This document shows, in pieces, positions 7,812 through 17,043 of a stretch of 64,000 nt of DNA. The notes below the pieces were generated by a model. That model worked only from the letters and a program-made list of their open reading frames with translations. It had not been told where the DNA came from and did no database searches. The translations under genes were made by a program, and so were the position numbers. Numbering within the stretch: position 1 is the first letter of the stretch; each line of letters opens with the position of its first letter. Origin of the DNA: Nocardioides rotundus. Its GTDB lineage: Bacteria; Actinomycetota; Actinomycetes; Propionibacteriales; Nocardioidaceae. The stretch lies in NCBI RefSeq assembly GCF_019931675.1, contig NZ_CP082922.1, positions 1,937,001 to 2,001,000 of the forward strand, in the 5' to 3' direction.

Positions 7812-9329
7812 ATGCTGGTCCACGACGTCGCGGCCGCGTCCGCCACCGTCGCCGCCACCCGCTCCCGCAAGGAGAAGGTCGCTGCGCTCGCCGTCGCGCT
7901 CGAGGCCGCCGGGGAGGATCGCGCCATCGTCGCCTCGTGGTTGGCGGGGTCGCTGCGGCAGCGCCGTACCGGCCTGGGCTGGCGCGGTCTGCAGTCCCTG
8001 CCCGACCCGGCAGCCGAGCCGACGCTGACCGTGGCGGAGACCGACGCCGCGTTCGAGGCGCTGGGCGCCCTGGCCGGCCCGGGGTCACAGGCGGCTCGGA
8101 AGCAGGCCGTCGCCGACCTCTTCGGGCGGGCCACCGAGCTGGAGCAGCGCTGGCTGCGCGGCCTGGTCACGGGCGAGGTGCGGCAGGGCGCCCTCGACGC
8201 GCTCGTGCTGGAGGCGGTCGCGGCGGCGACGGGCATCGGCGTGCAGACAGTACGCCGGGCCGCGATGCTGGCGGGCGGCCCGGTGCCCGTGGCGGTCGCC
8301 GCCTTCGACGGCGGCGTCGCGGCGCTGGAGGAGATCGGGCTCGAGGTGGGGCGGCCGATCCTGCCTATGCTCGCCTCCAGCGCGCCCGACCTCGCCGCGG
8401 CGATGGCCAAGGCGGGCGCCGACGGGGCACCGGTGGCGATCGACACGAAGCTCGACGGCATCCGGATCCAGGTACACCGAGAGGGCGATGACGTCCTCAT
8501 CACCACCCGCAGCCTGGACGACATCACCGCACGGCTGCCCGAGGTGGTGGAGCTGGCCCGCTCCCTGCCCGCCGAGCGGTTCGTCCTCGACGGGGAGGCG
8601 ATCGCGCTGGACGAGACGGGGCGCCCGCGGCCGTTCCAGGAGACGGCGTCCCGCACGGCGCAGGCCGGCGGGGTCGCGGTGACGGCGTACTTCTTCGACC
8701 TGCTGCACCTCGACGGCGAGGACCTGCTCGACTCCCCCGGCAGCGAGCGACTGGAGGCGCTCGCGCGCCTCGTGCCTGAGGACTCGCTGGTGCCGCGGGT
8801 GGTCACCGGCGACCTCGACGAGGCCCAGCGGTTCGTCGAGCAGGCGCTGGCCGCCGGTCACGAGGGTGTGGTGGTGAAGAACCTGGAGGCGCCGTACGCC
8901 GCCGGCCGCCGTGGCGCGGGCTGGGTGAAGGTGAAGCCGGTGCACACCCTCGACCTGGTGGTGCTCGCGGTCGAGTGGGGGTCGGGCCGCCGCAAGGGAT
9001 GGCTGTCCAACATCCACCTCGGGGCCCGCGACGACTCCTCGCCGACCGGGTTCGTGATGCTCGGCAAGACGTTCAAGGGGATGACCGACCAGATCCTCGC
9101 CTGGCAGACCGAGCGCTTCACCGAGCTCGCGACTGTGGAGGATCCGAGTGCGGACTGGGTCGTCCCGGTCCGGCCCGAGCAGGTCGTCGAGATCGCCTTC
9201 GACGGGCTCCAGCGCTCGACCCGCTACCCCGGCGGGCTCGCGCTCCGCTTCGCTCGCGTCCTCCGCTACCGCGACGACAAGACCGCGGAGGAGGCCGACA
9301 CGATCGAGACCGTGCGGGCACTCGCCTGA
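7812..9329 (+). CDS. ligB: ATP-dependent DNA ligase (LigB type)
   Basis: A 505-residue ATP-dependent ligase: a helical N-terminal DNA-binding domain (about 1-180), the adenylation domain with the nucleotidyl lysine in 'DTKLDGIR' (Lys near residue 213), and a C-terminal OB fold. The conserved 'EGVVVKNL' and 'WVKVKPVH' motifs are present. Length and layout match mycobacterial LigB, a non-essential nick-sealing ligase separate from NAD-dependent LigA. The MLVHDVAAAS start is preferred; an upstream in-frame ATG at 7758 lies inside the palindrome. Confidence 0.92.
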   Translation: MLVHDVAAASATVAATRSRKEKVAALAVALEAAGEDRAIVASWLAGSLRQRRTGLGWRGLQSLPDPAAEPTLTVAETDAAFEALGALAGPGSQAARKQAVADLFGRATELEQRWLRGLVTGEVRQGALDALVLEAVAAATGIGVQTVRRAAMLAGGPVPVAVAAFDGGVAALEEIGLEVGRPILPMLASSAPDLAAAMAKAGADGAPVAIDTKLDGIRIQVHREGDDVLITTRSLDDITARLPEVVELARSLPAERFVLDGEAIALDETGRPRPFQETASRTAQAGGVAVTAYFFDLLHLDGEDLLDSPGSERLEALARLVPEDSLVPRVVTGDLDEAQRFVEQALAAGHEGVVVKNLEAPYAAGRRGAGWVKVKPVHTLDLVVLAVEWGSGRRKGWLSNIHLGARDDSSPTGFVMLGKTFKGMTDQILAWQTERFTELATVEDPSADWVVPVRPEQVVEIAFDGLQRSTRYPGGLALRFARVLRYRDDKTAEEADTIETVRALA

Positions 9330-9366
9330 CCCCAGCCGAGTCGGCGCCAATTCACGCCCAGTCGGC

Positions 9367-9389
9367 GGTGGGGCGCTCGGAGCCCCACC
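9367..9389 (+). terminator. Hairpin after ligB
   Basis: A perfect 8-bp stem GGTGGGGC / GCCCCACC with a 7-nt loop sits 38 bp after the ligB stop and before the TetR gene. It is GC-rich without a T-run, as is common for actinobacterial intrinsic-like terminators. Confidence 0.5.
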
Positions 9390-9407
9390 CCGGTAGGCTT
9401 CAGCAGC

Positions 9408-10085
9408 GTGACCACCGACGCCACCGATGGACGCCGGGTCGCCGCGGCGGCACGGCGGCGCAAGCGCGAGGACGAGATCCTCGCCGCGACCCGCGGACTC
9501 TTCGACCAGCGGGGCGTCAGCGACGCCCAGATCGAGGACATCGCCCGGGCGGTCGGCGTCAACCGGGCCATCGTCTATCGGCACTTCACCGGCAAGGAGG
9601 AGGTCTTCGCGCTCACGCTCGTCACCTACCTCGACGAGCTGCGCGACGACCTGGCCGAGGCCAGCGCCTCGGTGGCCGACCCGGAGAAGCGGCTGCTGGC
9701 GATCAGCGACGCGTTCGCCGGATACGGCCTCGAGCACCCCGCCTTCGTCGACTGTGCTCAGTCGCTGATGCGCCGTACCGGCCCGGAGCTGCAGGAGGAG
9801 ATCAGCGAGGCGGCGATGTACCGCCTCGGCCAGGCGATGACCGGCTGCCTGTCCATCCTCAGCGCCGCGCTCGAGGAGGGCACGCAAGAGGGACGGTTTG
9901 CGGTCAAGGACCCCGACATGCTCGCCAACACCCTCTACGCCGCCGGGCTGGGCGCGCTGCAGCTCGCCCGGGTCGGGATCCTGGTCAAGGAGGCCGCACC
10001 GGGCGTGCCTGCCGTCGGCACCGTCTCCACCGACGACATCCGCCGCTTCGTCACCACCACCGCGCTGGCCCTGGCGACGGCCTGA
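9408..10085 (+). CDS. TetR-family transcriptional regulator
   Basis: A 225-residue protein with an N-terminal TetR helix-turn-helix (about residues 41-60, QIEDIARAVGVNRAIVYRHF) and a helical ligand-binding C-terminal domain. The start codon is GTG at 9408. It is convergent with the thiolase gene and near a FabG/MaoC lipid module, so control of fatty-acid or lipid metabolism is a reasonable guess. Confidence 0.88.
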   Translation: MTTDATDGRRVAAAARRRKREDEILAATRGLFDQRGVSDAQIEDIARAVGVNRAIVYRHFTGKEEVFALTLVTYLDELRDDLAEASASVADPEKRLLAISDAFAGYGLEHPAFVDCAQSLMRRTGPELQEEISEAAMYRLGQAMTGCLSILSAALEEGTQEGRFAVKDPDMLANTLYAAGLGALQLARVGILVKEAAPGVPAVGTVSTDDIRRFVTTTALALATA

Positions 10086-10093
10086 GACGCCGA

Positions 10094-10123
10094 CCGGGCG
10101 AGCCGCCGCAGCGGCCCGCCCGG
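10094..10123. terminator. Bidirectional terminator between tetR and the thiolase
   Basis: CCGGGCG (10094-10100) pairs with CGCCCGG (10117-10123), with a second GCCGC/GCGGC pairing inside the loop. It lies in the 54-bp gap between the convergent TetR and thiolase genes. Confidence 0.55.
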
Positions 10124-10139
10124 GTGATCGCGGTGAGGC

Positions 10140-11420
10140 TCAGGCCTCCAGGATCGCGGTGACGCCCTGGCCGCCGGCCGCGCAGATCGAGATCAGGCCA
10201 CGGCCCGAGCCCTTCTCGTGCAGCAGCTTGGCCAGCACCGGGATGATCCGGCCGCCGGTCGCGGCGAACGGGTGCCCGGCGGCCAGCGACGAGCCGTTGA
10301 CGTTGAGCTTGGACCGGTCGATCGACCCCAGAGGCGCGTCCAGCCCGAGTCGCTCCTTGCAGAAGATCGGGTCCTCCCACGCCTTGAGCGTGGAGAGCAC
10401 CTGCGAGGCGAACGCCTCGTGGATCTCGTAGTAGTCGAAGTCCTGCAGGGTCAGTCCGTTGCGCTCGAGCATGCGGGGTACGGCGTACGCCGGGGCCATC
10501 AGCAGCCCCTCCTTGCCGTGCACGAAGTCCACGGCCGCGGTCTCGAAGTCGGTGAACCACGCCAGCGGCTCCAGCCCGCGCTCCTTGGCCCAGTCCTCCG
10601 ACGCGAGGAGCACCGTCGAGGCGCCGTCGGTCAGCGCCGTGGAGTTGCCGGCGGTCATCGTGGCGGTCTCGCCCTTGCCGAAGACCGGCTTGAGCTTGGC
10701 CAGCTTCTCCACCGAGGAGTCGGCGCGCAGGTTGTTGTCCCGGTCCAGGCCGCGGAACGGCGTCATCAGGTCGTCGTTGAAGCCGCGCTCGTAGGCCGCG
10801 GCCAGGTTGTGGTGCGAGGCCACGGCGAGCTCGTCCTGCTCCTCGCGGCCGATCTGCCACTCCAGCGCCGTGATGGCGGCGTGCTCGCCCATGGACTTGC
10901 CGGTGCGGGGCTCGCCGTTCTGCGGGATGTCCAGGCCGATGTCGGTCGGCCGGATCGCGCCGAGCGCCTTGAGCCGGCCCGCGGTGTCCTTGGCGGCGTT
11001 GACCTTCATCAGCTTCTTGCGCAGCCGGTCGCTGATCGCAACCGGGGCGTCGGAGGTCGTGTCGGACCCGCCCGCGATGCCGGCGTCGATCTGGCCCAGC
11101 GCGATCTTGCCGGCCACGATGGCCGCCGCCTGCAGCCCGGTGCCGCAGGCCTGCTGGATGTCGATCGCGGGCGTCTCGGGCGCCAGCTTGGAGCCGAGCA
11201 CGGTCTCGCGGGCCAGGTTGAAGTCGCGCGCGTGCTTGAGCACCGCACCGGCGGTGAACTCGCCGAGCCGCTCGCCCTCCAGGCCGTAGCGGGTCACCAG
11301 GCCGTCCAGGGCGGCGGTGAGCATCTCCTGGTTCGACGCGTCCGCGTAGGCCGAGTTGGATCGGGCGAACGGGATGCGGTTGCCACCGATCACGGCGACG
11401 CGACGGGTCTTGGCCTGCAT
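10140..11420 (-). CDS. Acetyl-CoA C-acetyltransferase (thiolase, FadI-like)
   Basis: A 426-residue thiolase. The acyl-accepting cysteine is in 'IQQACGTGLQAAA' (Cys92), the 'HEAFASQ' and 'NGSSLAAGHPFAATGG' active-site motifs are intact, and the second catalytic cysteine lies in 'CAAGGQGVTAI'. It cleaves or condenses 3-ketoacyl-CoA in beta-oxidation-type pathways. ATG at 11420 gives the usual thiolase N-terminus (RRVAVIGGNRIPFAR). It is divergent from the FabG gene across a 207-bp region, so the two probably share control. Confidence 0.92.
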   Translation of the reverse strand: MQAKTRRVAVIGGNRIPFARSNSAYADASNQEMLTAALDGLVTRYGLEGERLGEFTAGAVLKHARDFNLARETVLGSKLAPETPAIDIQQACGTGLQAAAIVAGKIALGQIDAGIAGGSDTTSDAPVAISDRLRKKLMKVNAAKDTAGRLKALGAIRPTDIGLDIPQNGEPRTGKSMGEHAAITALEWQIGREEQDELAVASHHNLAAAYERGFNDDLMTPFRGLDRDNNLRADSSVEKLAKLKPVFGKGETATMTAGNSTALTDGASTVLLASEDWAKERGLEPLAWFTDFETAAVDFVHGKEGLLMAPAYAVPRMLERNGLTLQDFDYYEIHEAFASQVLSTLKAWEDPIFCKERLGLDAPLGSIDRSKLNVNGSSLAAGHPFAATGGRIIPVLAKLLHEKGSGRGLISICAAGGQGVTAILEA

Positions 11421-11627
11421 GGTTCCTGCCTCCCGGACGGGGGTCGGCCGTCCTGTTGCCGGTTGATACTCACCGGTAATAATGGCACCCGTGGCGCTGG
11501 GAGCAACCCCGGAGTGGTGCAATGAGCGCCACACCGCGACCCTGTGGACACCGACTGTCACATCGAGTTACATGACGCGGTGCCGCAGATGCGGACCCAC
11601 CCCACAGTCGACCTGAAGGACCGCGCG
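11421..11627. promoter_or_regulatory. Divergent promoter region, thiolase / FabG module
   Basis: This 207-bp gap separates the leftward thiolase from the rightward reductase. Its AT-richest part (around 11461-11485) contains TACTCACCGGTAATAAT, with an ACCGGT core and a TAATAAT that could serve as a -10 element. No clear longer palindrome is visible. The arrangement suggests shared regulation, perhaps by the nearby TetR protein. Confidence 0.35.
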
Positions 11628-12962
11628 ATGAGCGACCGCTACCAGGGCTTCACCCGCACGCCGATCGGCAAGCTGCTGGTCAAGAACCTCGGCCTGCCCG
11701 CCCCCACCCCGCTCGAGCGCTGGGAGGAGGGCGCGCCCCTCGTCGACGGCGTCGTCGGCCTCGGCGGCACCGGGCGGCTCGCGGAGTCGCTGCCGGGGAT
11801 CCTCGCCTCGATGGGGATCGAGAGCAGCACCGCGCCGGCCCCGGGTGCGACGTACAAGGGCCTGGTCTTCGACGCCTCCGGCCTCACCTCCCCCGAGCAG
11901 CTGGTCGAGCTGCAGGAGTTCTTCTCCCCGCTGCTGCGCAGCCTCGCGCCGTGCAGCCGGGTGGTCGTGATCGGTACGCCGCCCGCGGAGGTCGCCGGTG
12001 ACGAGCGGATCGCGCAGCGTGCGCTGGAGGGCTTCACCCGCTCGCTGGGCAAGGAGATCGGCAAGGGCTCCACGGTCCAGCTGGTGTACGTCGCCCCCGG
12101 CGCCGAGGGCGCGGTGCACTCGACGCTGGCGTTCCTGCTGTCCCCGAAGTCGGCCTACGTCTCCGGGCAGGTCGTGCGGGTCGGCGCCGCGGGCGAGAAG
12201 AAGGCCGCGGAGACCCCGGACGCCGAGTGTCCCCTGGCCGGCAAGGTCGCCCTCGTCACGGGCGCGAGCCGCGGCATCGGCGAGGCGATCGCCCGGGTGC
12301 TGCACCGCGACGGCGCCACGGTCGTCGGGGTCGACGTACCCCAGGCAGCGAACGAGCTGCACGCCCTGATGACCGAGCTCGACGGCGACCAGCTGCTCCT
12401 CGACATCACCGCCAAGGACGCCCCGCAGCGGATCGCCCACGAGCTGAAGCAGCGGCACGGCGGCGTGGACGTGGTCGTGCACAACGCCGGCATCACGCGG
12501 GACCGCAAGCTGGCGAACATGGACGCCGACCGGTTCTCCTCGGTCATCGACGTGAACCTCGTCGCACCGGACCGGATCACCCGGGAGCTGCTCGACCAGG
12601 GCGTCATCCGGCCCAACGGACGGATCGTCGGCGTCGCCTCGATCGCCGGCATCGCCGGCAACGTGGGGCAGACGAACTACGCCACGTCGAAGGCCGGCGT
12701 GATCGGGCTGGTCGACTCGCTCGCCGGGGAGCTCAAGGACGGGATCACCGTCAACGCCGTGGCTCCCGGCTTCATCATCACCCAGATGACCGCCGCCGTG
12801 CCGTTCGCCACCCGCGAGGTCGGCCAGCGGATGAACGCGATGTCCCAGGGCGGCCTGCCGGTCGACGTCGCCGAGACGATCGCGTGGTACGCCCACCCCG
12901 GCTCCACCGCCGTCAACGGCAACACCGTCCGGGTCTGCGGCCAGATGATGCTGGGGGCGTGA
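11628..12962 (+). CDS. 3-oxoacyl-ACP/CoA reductase, high-molecular-weight FabG (FabG4-like)
   Basis: A 444-residue two-domain short-chain dehydrogenase. The N-terminal 200 residues form a degenerate Rossmann-like domain. The C-terminal SDR domain carries 'GKVALVTGASRGIGEAIA' for cofactor binding, 'VVVHNAGITRD', and the catalytic Tyr351-x3-Lys355 in 'NYATSKAGV'. This matches mycobacterial FabG4 (HMwFabG), an NADH-dependent 3-oxoacyl-CoA reductase. The start MSDRYQGFTRTP is the conserved family start. It overlaps the MaoC gene by one base, forming a hydratase/reductase pair. Confidence 0.92.
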   Translation: MSDRYQGFTRTPIGKLLVKNLGLPAPTPLERWEEGAPLVDGVVGLGGTGRLAESLPGILASMGIESSTAPAPGATYKGLVFDASGLTSPEQLVELQEFFSPLLRSLAPCSRVVVIGTPPAEVAGDERIAQRALEGFTRSLGKEIGKGSTVQLVYVAPGAEGAVHSTLAFLLSPKSAYVSGQVVRVGAAGEKKAAETPDAECPLAGKVALVTGASRGIGEAIARVLHRDGATVVGVDVPQAANELHALMTELDGDQLLLDITAKDAPQRIAHELKQRHGGVDVVVHNAGITRDRKLANMDADRFSSVIDVNLVAPDRITRELLDQGVIRPNGRIVGVASIAGIAGNVGQTNYATSKAGVIGLVDSLAGELKDGITVNAVAPGFIITQMTAAVPFATREVGQRMNAMSQGGLPVDVAETIAWYAHPGSTAVNGNTVRVCGQMMLGA

Positions 12963-13852
12963 TGACCCAGGCGCGCGTGGTCGAGAACCCCGCCGGCGGT
13001 GTGACCGGCCTGCTCAAGGCGGCGCTGCCGTCGGTGCCCGGGCTCAACCAGCTGCCCGGCGTGCGGAAGACGGGCGGCCCGTTCACCGGGCTGGCGCTCA
13101 CCCGTCCGGCCGTGACCGTGGACCGGGACCGGGCGGCGGCGTACGCGCGCGTCTGCGGCTTCCCGGCCAAGGACGCGGTCCCGCTGACCTATCCCCATCT
13201 GCTGGCGTTCCCGCTGCACATGGCGATCATGACCAGCCCGGAGTTCCCGTTCCCCGCGATCGGGACCGTCCACCTGGAGAACTCGATCACCGGTCACCGG
13301 CCCGTCCATTCCGGCGAGTCCCTCGACGTGACGGTCCGGGCCGAGTCGCCGCGCCCGCACCGGAAGGGCGCGACCGTCGACTTCGTGGCCGAGGTCCGCT
13401 CCGGTGACGAGGTGGTGTGGGAGTCGGTGTCGACCTACCTCCGCCTCGGGCGGTCCGCCACCGCGGCGGCCACCGGCGAGGAGCGGGCCCCGCTCAACGT
13501 CGGTGAGGCCCCGCCCGCGAGCACCGAGTGGCGGCTGCCGGGCGACCTCGGGCGCCGCTATGCCGCGGTCTCCCGTGACCACAACCCGATCCACCTCTAC
13601 CCGCTGACCGCGAAGGCCCTGGGCTTCCCACGGCAGATCGCGCACGGCATGTGGAGCCTGGCGCGCTGCGTCGCGGCGATCGAGAACCGACTGCCCGACG
13701 CGGTCACCGTCGAGGTGGCCTTCCGCAAGCCGATCCTGCTCCCCGGCACCGTGGGCTTCGGGCTGGAGTCCGAGGGGACGACGTACTCCTTCGGGCTCAC
13801 CCGGCCCAAGGACGGTGCCCCGCACCTGGTCGGGCGCGCCGCACCGGCCTGA
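12962..13852 (+). CDS. MaoC-family acyl-CoA dehydratase (double hot-dog)
   Basis: A 296-residue protein with an N-terminal hot-dog-like half and a C-terminal MaoC hot-dog domain holding the hydratase motif 'SRDHNPIH' (Asp206-x4-His211). The ATG overlaps the FabG stop (TGATG), indicating coupling. Together with the reductase and the divergent thiolase it forms a three-enzyme acyl-CoA elongation or degradation module. Confidence 0.88.
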   Translation: MTQARVVENPAGGVTGLLKAALPSVPGLNQLPGVRKTGGPFTGLALTRPAVTVDRDRAAAYARVCGFPAKDAVPLTYPHLLAFPLHMAIMTSPEFPFPAIGTVHLENSITGHRPVHSGESLDVTVRAESPRPHRKGATVDFVAEVRSGDEVVWESVSTYLRLGRSATAAATGEERAPLNVGEAPPASTEWRLPGDLGRRYAAVSRDHNPIHLYPLTAKALGFPRQIAHGMWSLARCVAAIENRLPDAVTVEVAFRKPILLPGTVGFGLESEGTTYSFGLTRPKDGAPHLVGRAAPA

Positions 13853-14323
13853 GGGCGCGCTTCCCGCACCCCCGCAGCCCTGCCGGGACGTCATACGAAC
13901 TGGAGAACCCCTTCCCCTGTCGTGTCCGGGGACATCGGTGACACATATGTCTCAGGACATCGGTGACACTAGCGGTCTTGGGGTTGGTAGCGGCGGTTGT
14001 AGTCGAGGGTGAGGCTGCGGAGGAGCTCGTCGCCGGTGAAGATGGCAACGAAGGCGCCGGTGCGGAAGACGGTGACTGGCTTTCCGGCGTGTTTTCTTCC
14101 GAGGCCGATGAGGCGTCCGTCGAGGCCGACGGAGCCGGTGGCGCTGACCAGCTGTCGGGTCAGGATGGTGGTCGCCGGGGGTAGGTCGGGGACGGTGGCG
14201 AATGGGCCGAGGTCGAAGCGTTGGTGTGGGGTGAGCTTGGCGAGCACCTTGTTGCGGCGGTTGTTGTAGCCATCGCGGTACTCGTCGAGTAGTGCTTGGA
14301 ATTCGGCGATGCTGCTGACTAAG

Positions 14324-16031
14324 CCCGGATCCACCGATGAGTTTGGTGACGTGAGCGTGGCGTAGAACGAGAATGCCCTTGCAGGGCAGGAGAATCTGAG
14401 TTCTTCAGGCAAAGATTCACACCGGCAGCAAGGGCATCTCTGGGATGAAACTCTCTCACACGGTTCGAGCGACGTCGGCAGCCTTCGATGATCCGAATCT
14501 CGTGTCGACTGGCGGCCTGGTCCCGGTGCTCGCGTTGGCCGACCGTGGTGGGCTGCGGGATCTGGCTGATACCCACCTCACGGTGCCCACGCACAAGGGC
14601 GCGAACGCCGGACTGAAGGTCGCCTCGCTCGTCGGTGGGATGGTCGCCGGCGCGGACTCGATCGATGACATGGCGCTGCTGCGGCACGGCGGGATGGGCC
14701 GGGTTTTCGCCCGCGCCTACGCGCCCTCGACGTTGGGCTCGTTCCTGCGAGCGTTCACCTTCGGCCACGTTCGTCAGCTCGACGCAGTCGCATCGAGGTT
14801 CCTGATCGCGGTGGCCGGACTCACCCGGCTCCTGGGCGCCGGGACCGGTCTTGGCGCCGGCACCGAGGAGTCAGGAGCCGGTGCCGGGTACGCGTTGCTC
14901 GACGTCGACGACACGATCATCGAGGTCCACGGCCACTCCAAGCAGGGCGCCGGGTTCGGCTACTCCGGTGTGCGCGGGCTCAACGCACTGCTGGCCACGC
15001 TCACGACCGCGACGACGGCGCCGGTGATCGTGGCCCAGCGGCTCCGCAAGGGCGCGGCGGGGTCGCCACGCGGCGCGAAGCGGCTGGTCGGCGACGCGGT
15101 GAGGACCGCCCGGCGACTGCTCGGCACGGGTCAGCTGGTCTTGGTCCGGATGGACTCGGCGTTCTACGGCCGCGGACCAGTCCACGCCGCCCTGGTCGGC
15201 GGCGCCGATGTGTCGGTCACGGTGCGGATGGACAAGGCCGTCAAGAAAGCGATCGCCACAATCGGCCACGACGCGTGGACCACCATCGAGTACACCGACG
15301 CCGTCTTCGACGAAACCTCGCAGAAGTGGATCTCTCGCGCCGAGGTCGCCGAGATTCCCTTCACCGCCTTCGCCGCGCAGAAGAAGTCCGAGCAGGTGCC
15401 CGGGCGGCTGGTGGTGCGTCGGATCCCCGACTTCAACGCCGAGAAGAACAAGGCAGCCGGCCAGGACACCCTGTTCGACGTGTGGCGCTTCCACGCGTTC
15501 TTCACCACCGCCGACCCCGTGCTCCTGGACACCGTCGCGGCGGACAAGACCCACCGCCATCACGCCGTCATCGAGCAGGTCCACGCCGACCTCAAAGGAT
15601 CCGCGCTGGCCCACCTGCCGTCCGGAGTGTTCACCGCCAACGCCGCCTGGCTGGTGCTCGCCGTTATCGCGTTCAACCTCACCCGCGCCGCAGGCACCCT
15701 CGCCGCACCAGACCTGGCACGGGCGACCACCGCGACGATCCGACGCAAGCTGATCACCGTGCCCGCGAGGGTAGCGACCTCAGCGCGCCGGATCACCCTG
15801 CACCTGCCCCAAGCCTGGCCCTGGGAGAACGCCTGGACCGCCCTGTTCGACCGGGTCAGCGACCCGCCGCCCGGCCTCGCGGCCTGACCCACCCAGCAGC
15901 CACCGCTGCGCGACCCGAGGACCAAAGGACGACCCGGACAGCAAGGTCCGGCAGATCCCCACGCCCACAGCCGCTCACCCCACGGCGATCCGGATCACGC
16001 GATTACCACCAAGCTCATCGGTGGATCCGGG
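14324..16031 (+). mobile_element. IS1380-family insertion sequence, copy A
   Basis: A 1708-bp element whose ends are perfect 18-bp inverted repeats: CCCGGATCCACCGATGAG at the left and its complement at the right, extendable to TTGGTG with one mismatch. It is flanked by the 5-bp target duplication CTAAG (14319-14323 and 16032-16036). A 10-bp hairpin (ATGCCCTTGC at 14373-14382 with GCAAGGGCAT at 14428-14437) lies just before the transposase start. By eye the sequence is the same as copy B at 51674-53381. Confidence 0.93.
14445..15887 (+). CDS. IS1380-family transposase (copy A)
   Basis: A 480-residue DDE transposase. 'LLDVDDTIIEVHG', 'LVLVRMDSAFYG' and 'HAVIEQVHADLKGS' carry the DDE triad in IS1380/IS1182-like spacing. 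The translated protein is identical to that of copy B, which implies recent transposition. It is intact and could be active. Confidence 0.92.
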   Translation: MKLSHTVRATSAAFDDPNLVSTGGLVPVLALADRGGLRDLADTHLTVPTHKGANAGLKVASLVGGMVAGADSIDDMALLRHGGMGRVFARAYAPSTLGSFLRAFTFGHVRQLDAVASRFLIAVAGLTRLLGAGTGLGAGTEESGAGAGYALLDVDDTIIEVHGHSKQGAGFGYSGVRGLNALLATLTTATTAPVIVAQRLRKGAAGSPRGAKRLVGDAVRTARRLLGTGQLVLVRMDSAFYGRGPVHAALVGGADVSVTVRMDKAVKKAIATIGHDAWTTIEYTDAVFDETSQKWISRAEVAEIPFTAFAAQKKSEQVPGRLVVRRIPDFNAEKNKAAGQDTLFDVWRFHAFFTTADPVLLDTVAADKTHRHHAVIEQVHADLKGSALAHLPSGVFTANAAWLVLAVIAFNLTRAAGTLAAPDLARATTATIRRKLITVPARVATSARRITLHLPQAWPWENAWTALFDRVSDPPPGLAA

Positions 16032-16996
16032 CTAAGGGACGCCGTTTGAGCCACTTTTGGACCCGCTGGTGGGCTCGCTCGTTCTTGCCGCAGGTTTGGG
16101 GGTGAGAGACCCGGGAGGTGATCGCGTGCACCCCGAGGTCGGTCAGGTTGCGCTCGAAGACACTGATCCACCCGCGTCGTTTGCCCGAGAACGCCGACCC
16201 GTTGTCGCTGAGCAGCTGGACGGGCAACCCGTAGCGTTCCACCGCCAGGCAGAAGGTCGCCCAGATGTCGCTGCCGTTCTCCGACACCGCTGCCTGCAGG
16301 GCCAAGTCCGTGCGCGAGCAGTCGTCGGTCAACTGCAGCACCGTGACCGTCTCGCCGGTGGCAAGCTGGTACTCAAACCCGTCGAACTGCCACAGCGCGT
16401 TGACCTCGCTGCGCTCGAAGCGCCGGGAGCCACGACGTGGCTTGCGTTGAGGAACCTTGACCAACTGGCCCCGCTGGTCGAAGACCCGATTGACCGTGGA
16501 CCGAGCCGGCAACGGACGGTCGGCGGGCCAAGAGGAGGTCCCGGCCTCGATCTGTTCCTCCAACCGCATCAACACCGCGTCCGCGCCGTAGTCCCACCCC
16601 GCCTCGGCCTCGTGCTTACGGATCGCGATCAACACATCCTCAAGCGCGGCGGGGAGTCTTGTCGGTGAGCGCCGCGGGCGACGCGAGTCGGGGTAGAACC
16701 CCTCCACGCCACGGGCCCTGAACCGCTTCACATAGTCGTAGAACATCTTGCGGCTGATCCCCAGCTCGCGACAGATCCTCGACACGTTCTGCTTCGGACC
16801 CGGCGCGACGTGAGCAGCAACCGCTGCCGCCACCGCAGCATCCACGGCAACCCCATCTCTGGCCATCCCTGATAGTGACGACCAACCTCAGGTGTTACCG
16901 ATGTCCCCGGACTTCAACTGTTACCGATGTGCTCGGACTTCACAGGAGAACCCCTTCCCCGGAACGTATGACGTTGTTGTCGCCCCCGCGATCAGG

Positions 16997-17043
16997 GGTA
17001 GCCGAGCCACGCCGTACGACGGCGCAGATGTGGCTGGGCTACC
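16997..17043. terminator. GGTAGCC-type stem-loop at the epimerase 3' end
   Basis: The arms are GGTAGCCGAGCCAC (16997-17010) and GTGGCTGGGCTACC (17030-17043), 13 of 14 paired, with an inner CCGT/ACGG stem. The right arm contains the epimerase stop codon. The same arm sequence recurs in the hairpin at 35344-35394, so it appears to be a repeated terminator-like element of this genome. Confidence 0.6.

Larger units (their letters stand above)
13969..16866 (-). pseudogene. IS481-type transposase, interrupted by IS1380
   Basis: The N-terminal part (16866 down to 16032) has a helix-turn-helix (NVSRICRELGISRKMFYDYV) and the integrase core residues in 'WQFDGFEY', 'LLSDNGSAF' and 'GKNERAHQRVQKWL'. The C-terminal part (14323 down to 13969) continues with 'SSIAEFQALLDEYRDGYNNRR'. 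Removing the IS1380 copy plus one CTAAG duplicate rejoins the two parts in frame as a 394-residue transposase. Apart from the insertion no other lesion is visible. Confidence 0.82.
13918..16944 (-). mobile_element. IS481-family-like insertion sequence, split by IS1380
   Basis: The ends are TGT...ACA. The terminal inverted repeats each contain two copies of a GGACATCGGTRACA-type motif: the left end at 13918-13967, and the right end around 16895-16944, where it reads TGTTACCGATGTCC. Without the inserted IS1380 copy and one 5-bp duplication the element is 1314 bp, a normal IS481-type size with one transposase gene. It cannot move by itself while interrupted. Confidence 0.75.
13888..16974. repeat. 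Interrupted intergenic palindrome with 16-bp direct repeat flanking the IS481 element
   Basis: GGAGAACCCCTTCCCC occurs at 13902-13917 and 16945-16960, exactly abutting both element ends, as expected of a target duplication. With one copy removed, the flanks ACGTCATACG (13888-13897) and CGTATGACGT (16965-16974) form a perfect 10-bp inverted repeat around it. The element therefore inserted into the loop of a pre-existing palindrome downstream of the MaoC gene. Confidence 0.7.
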
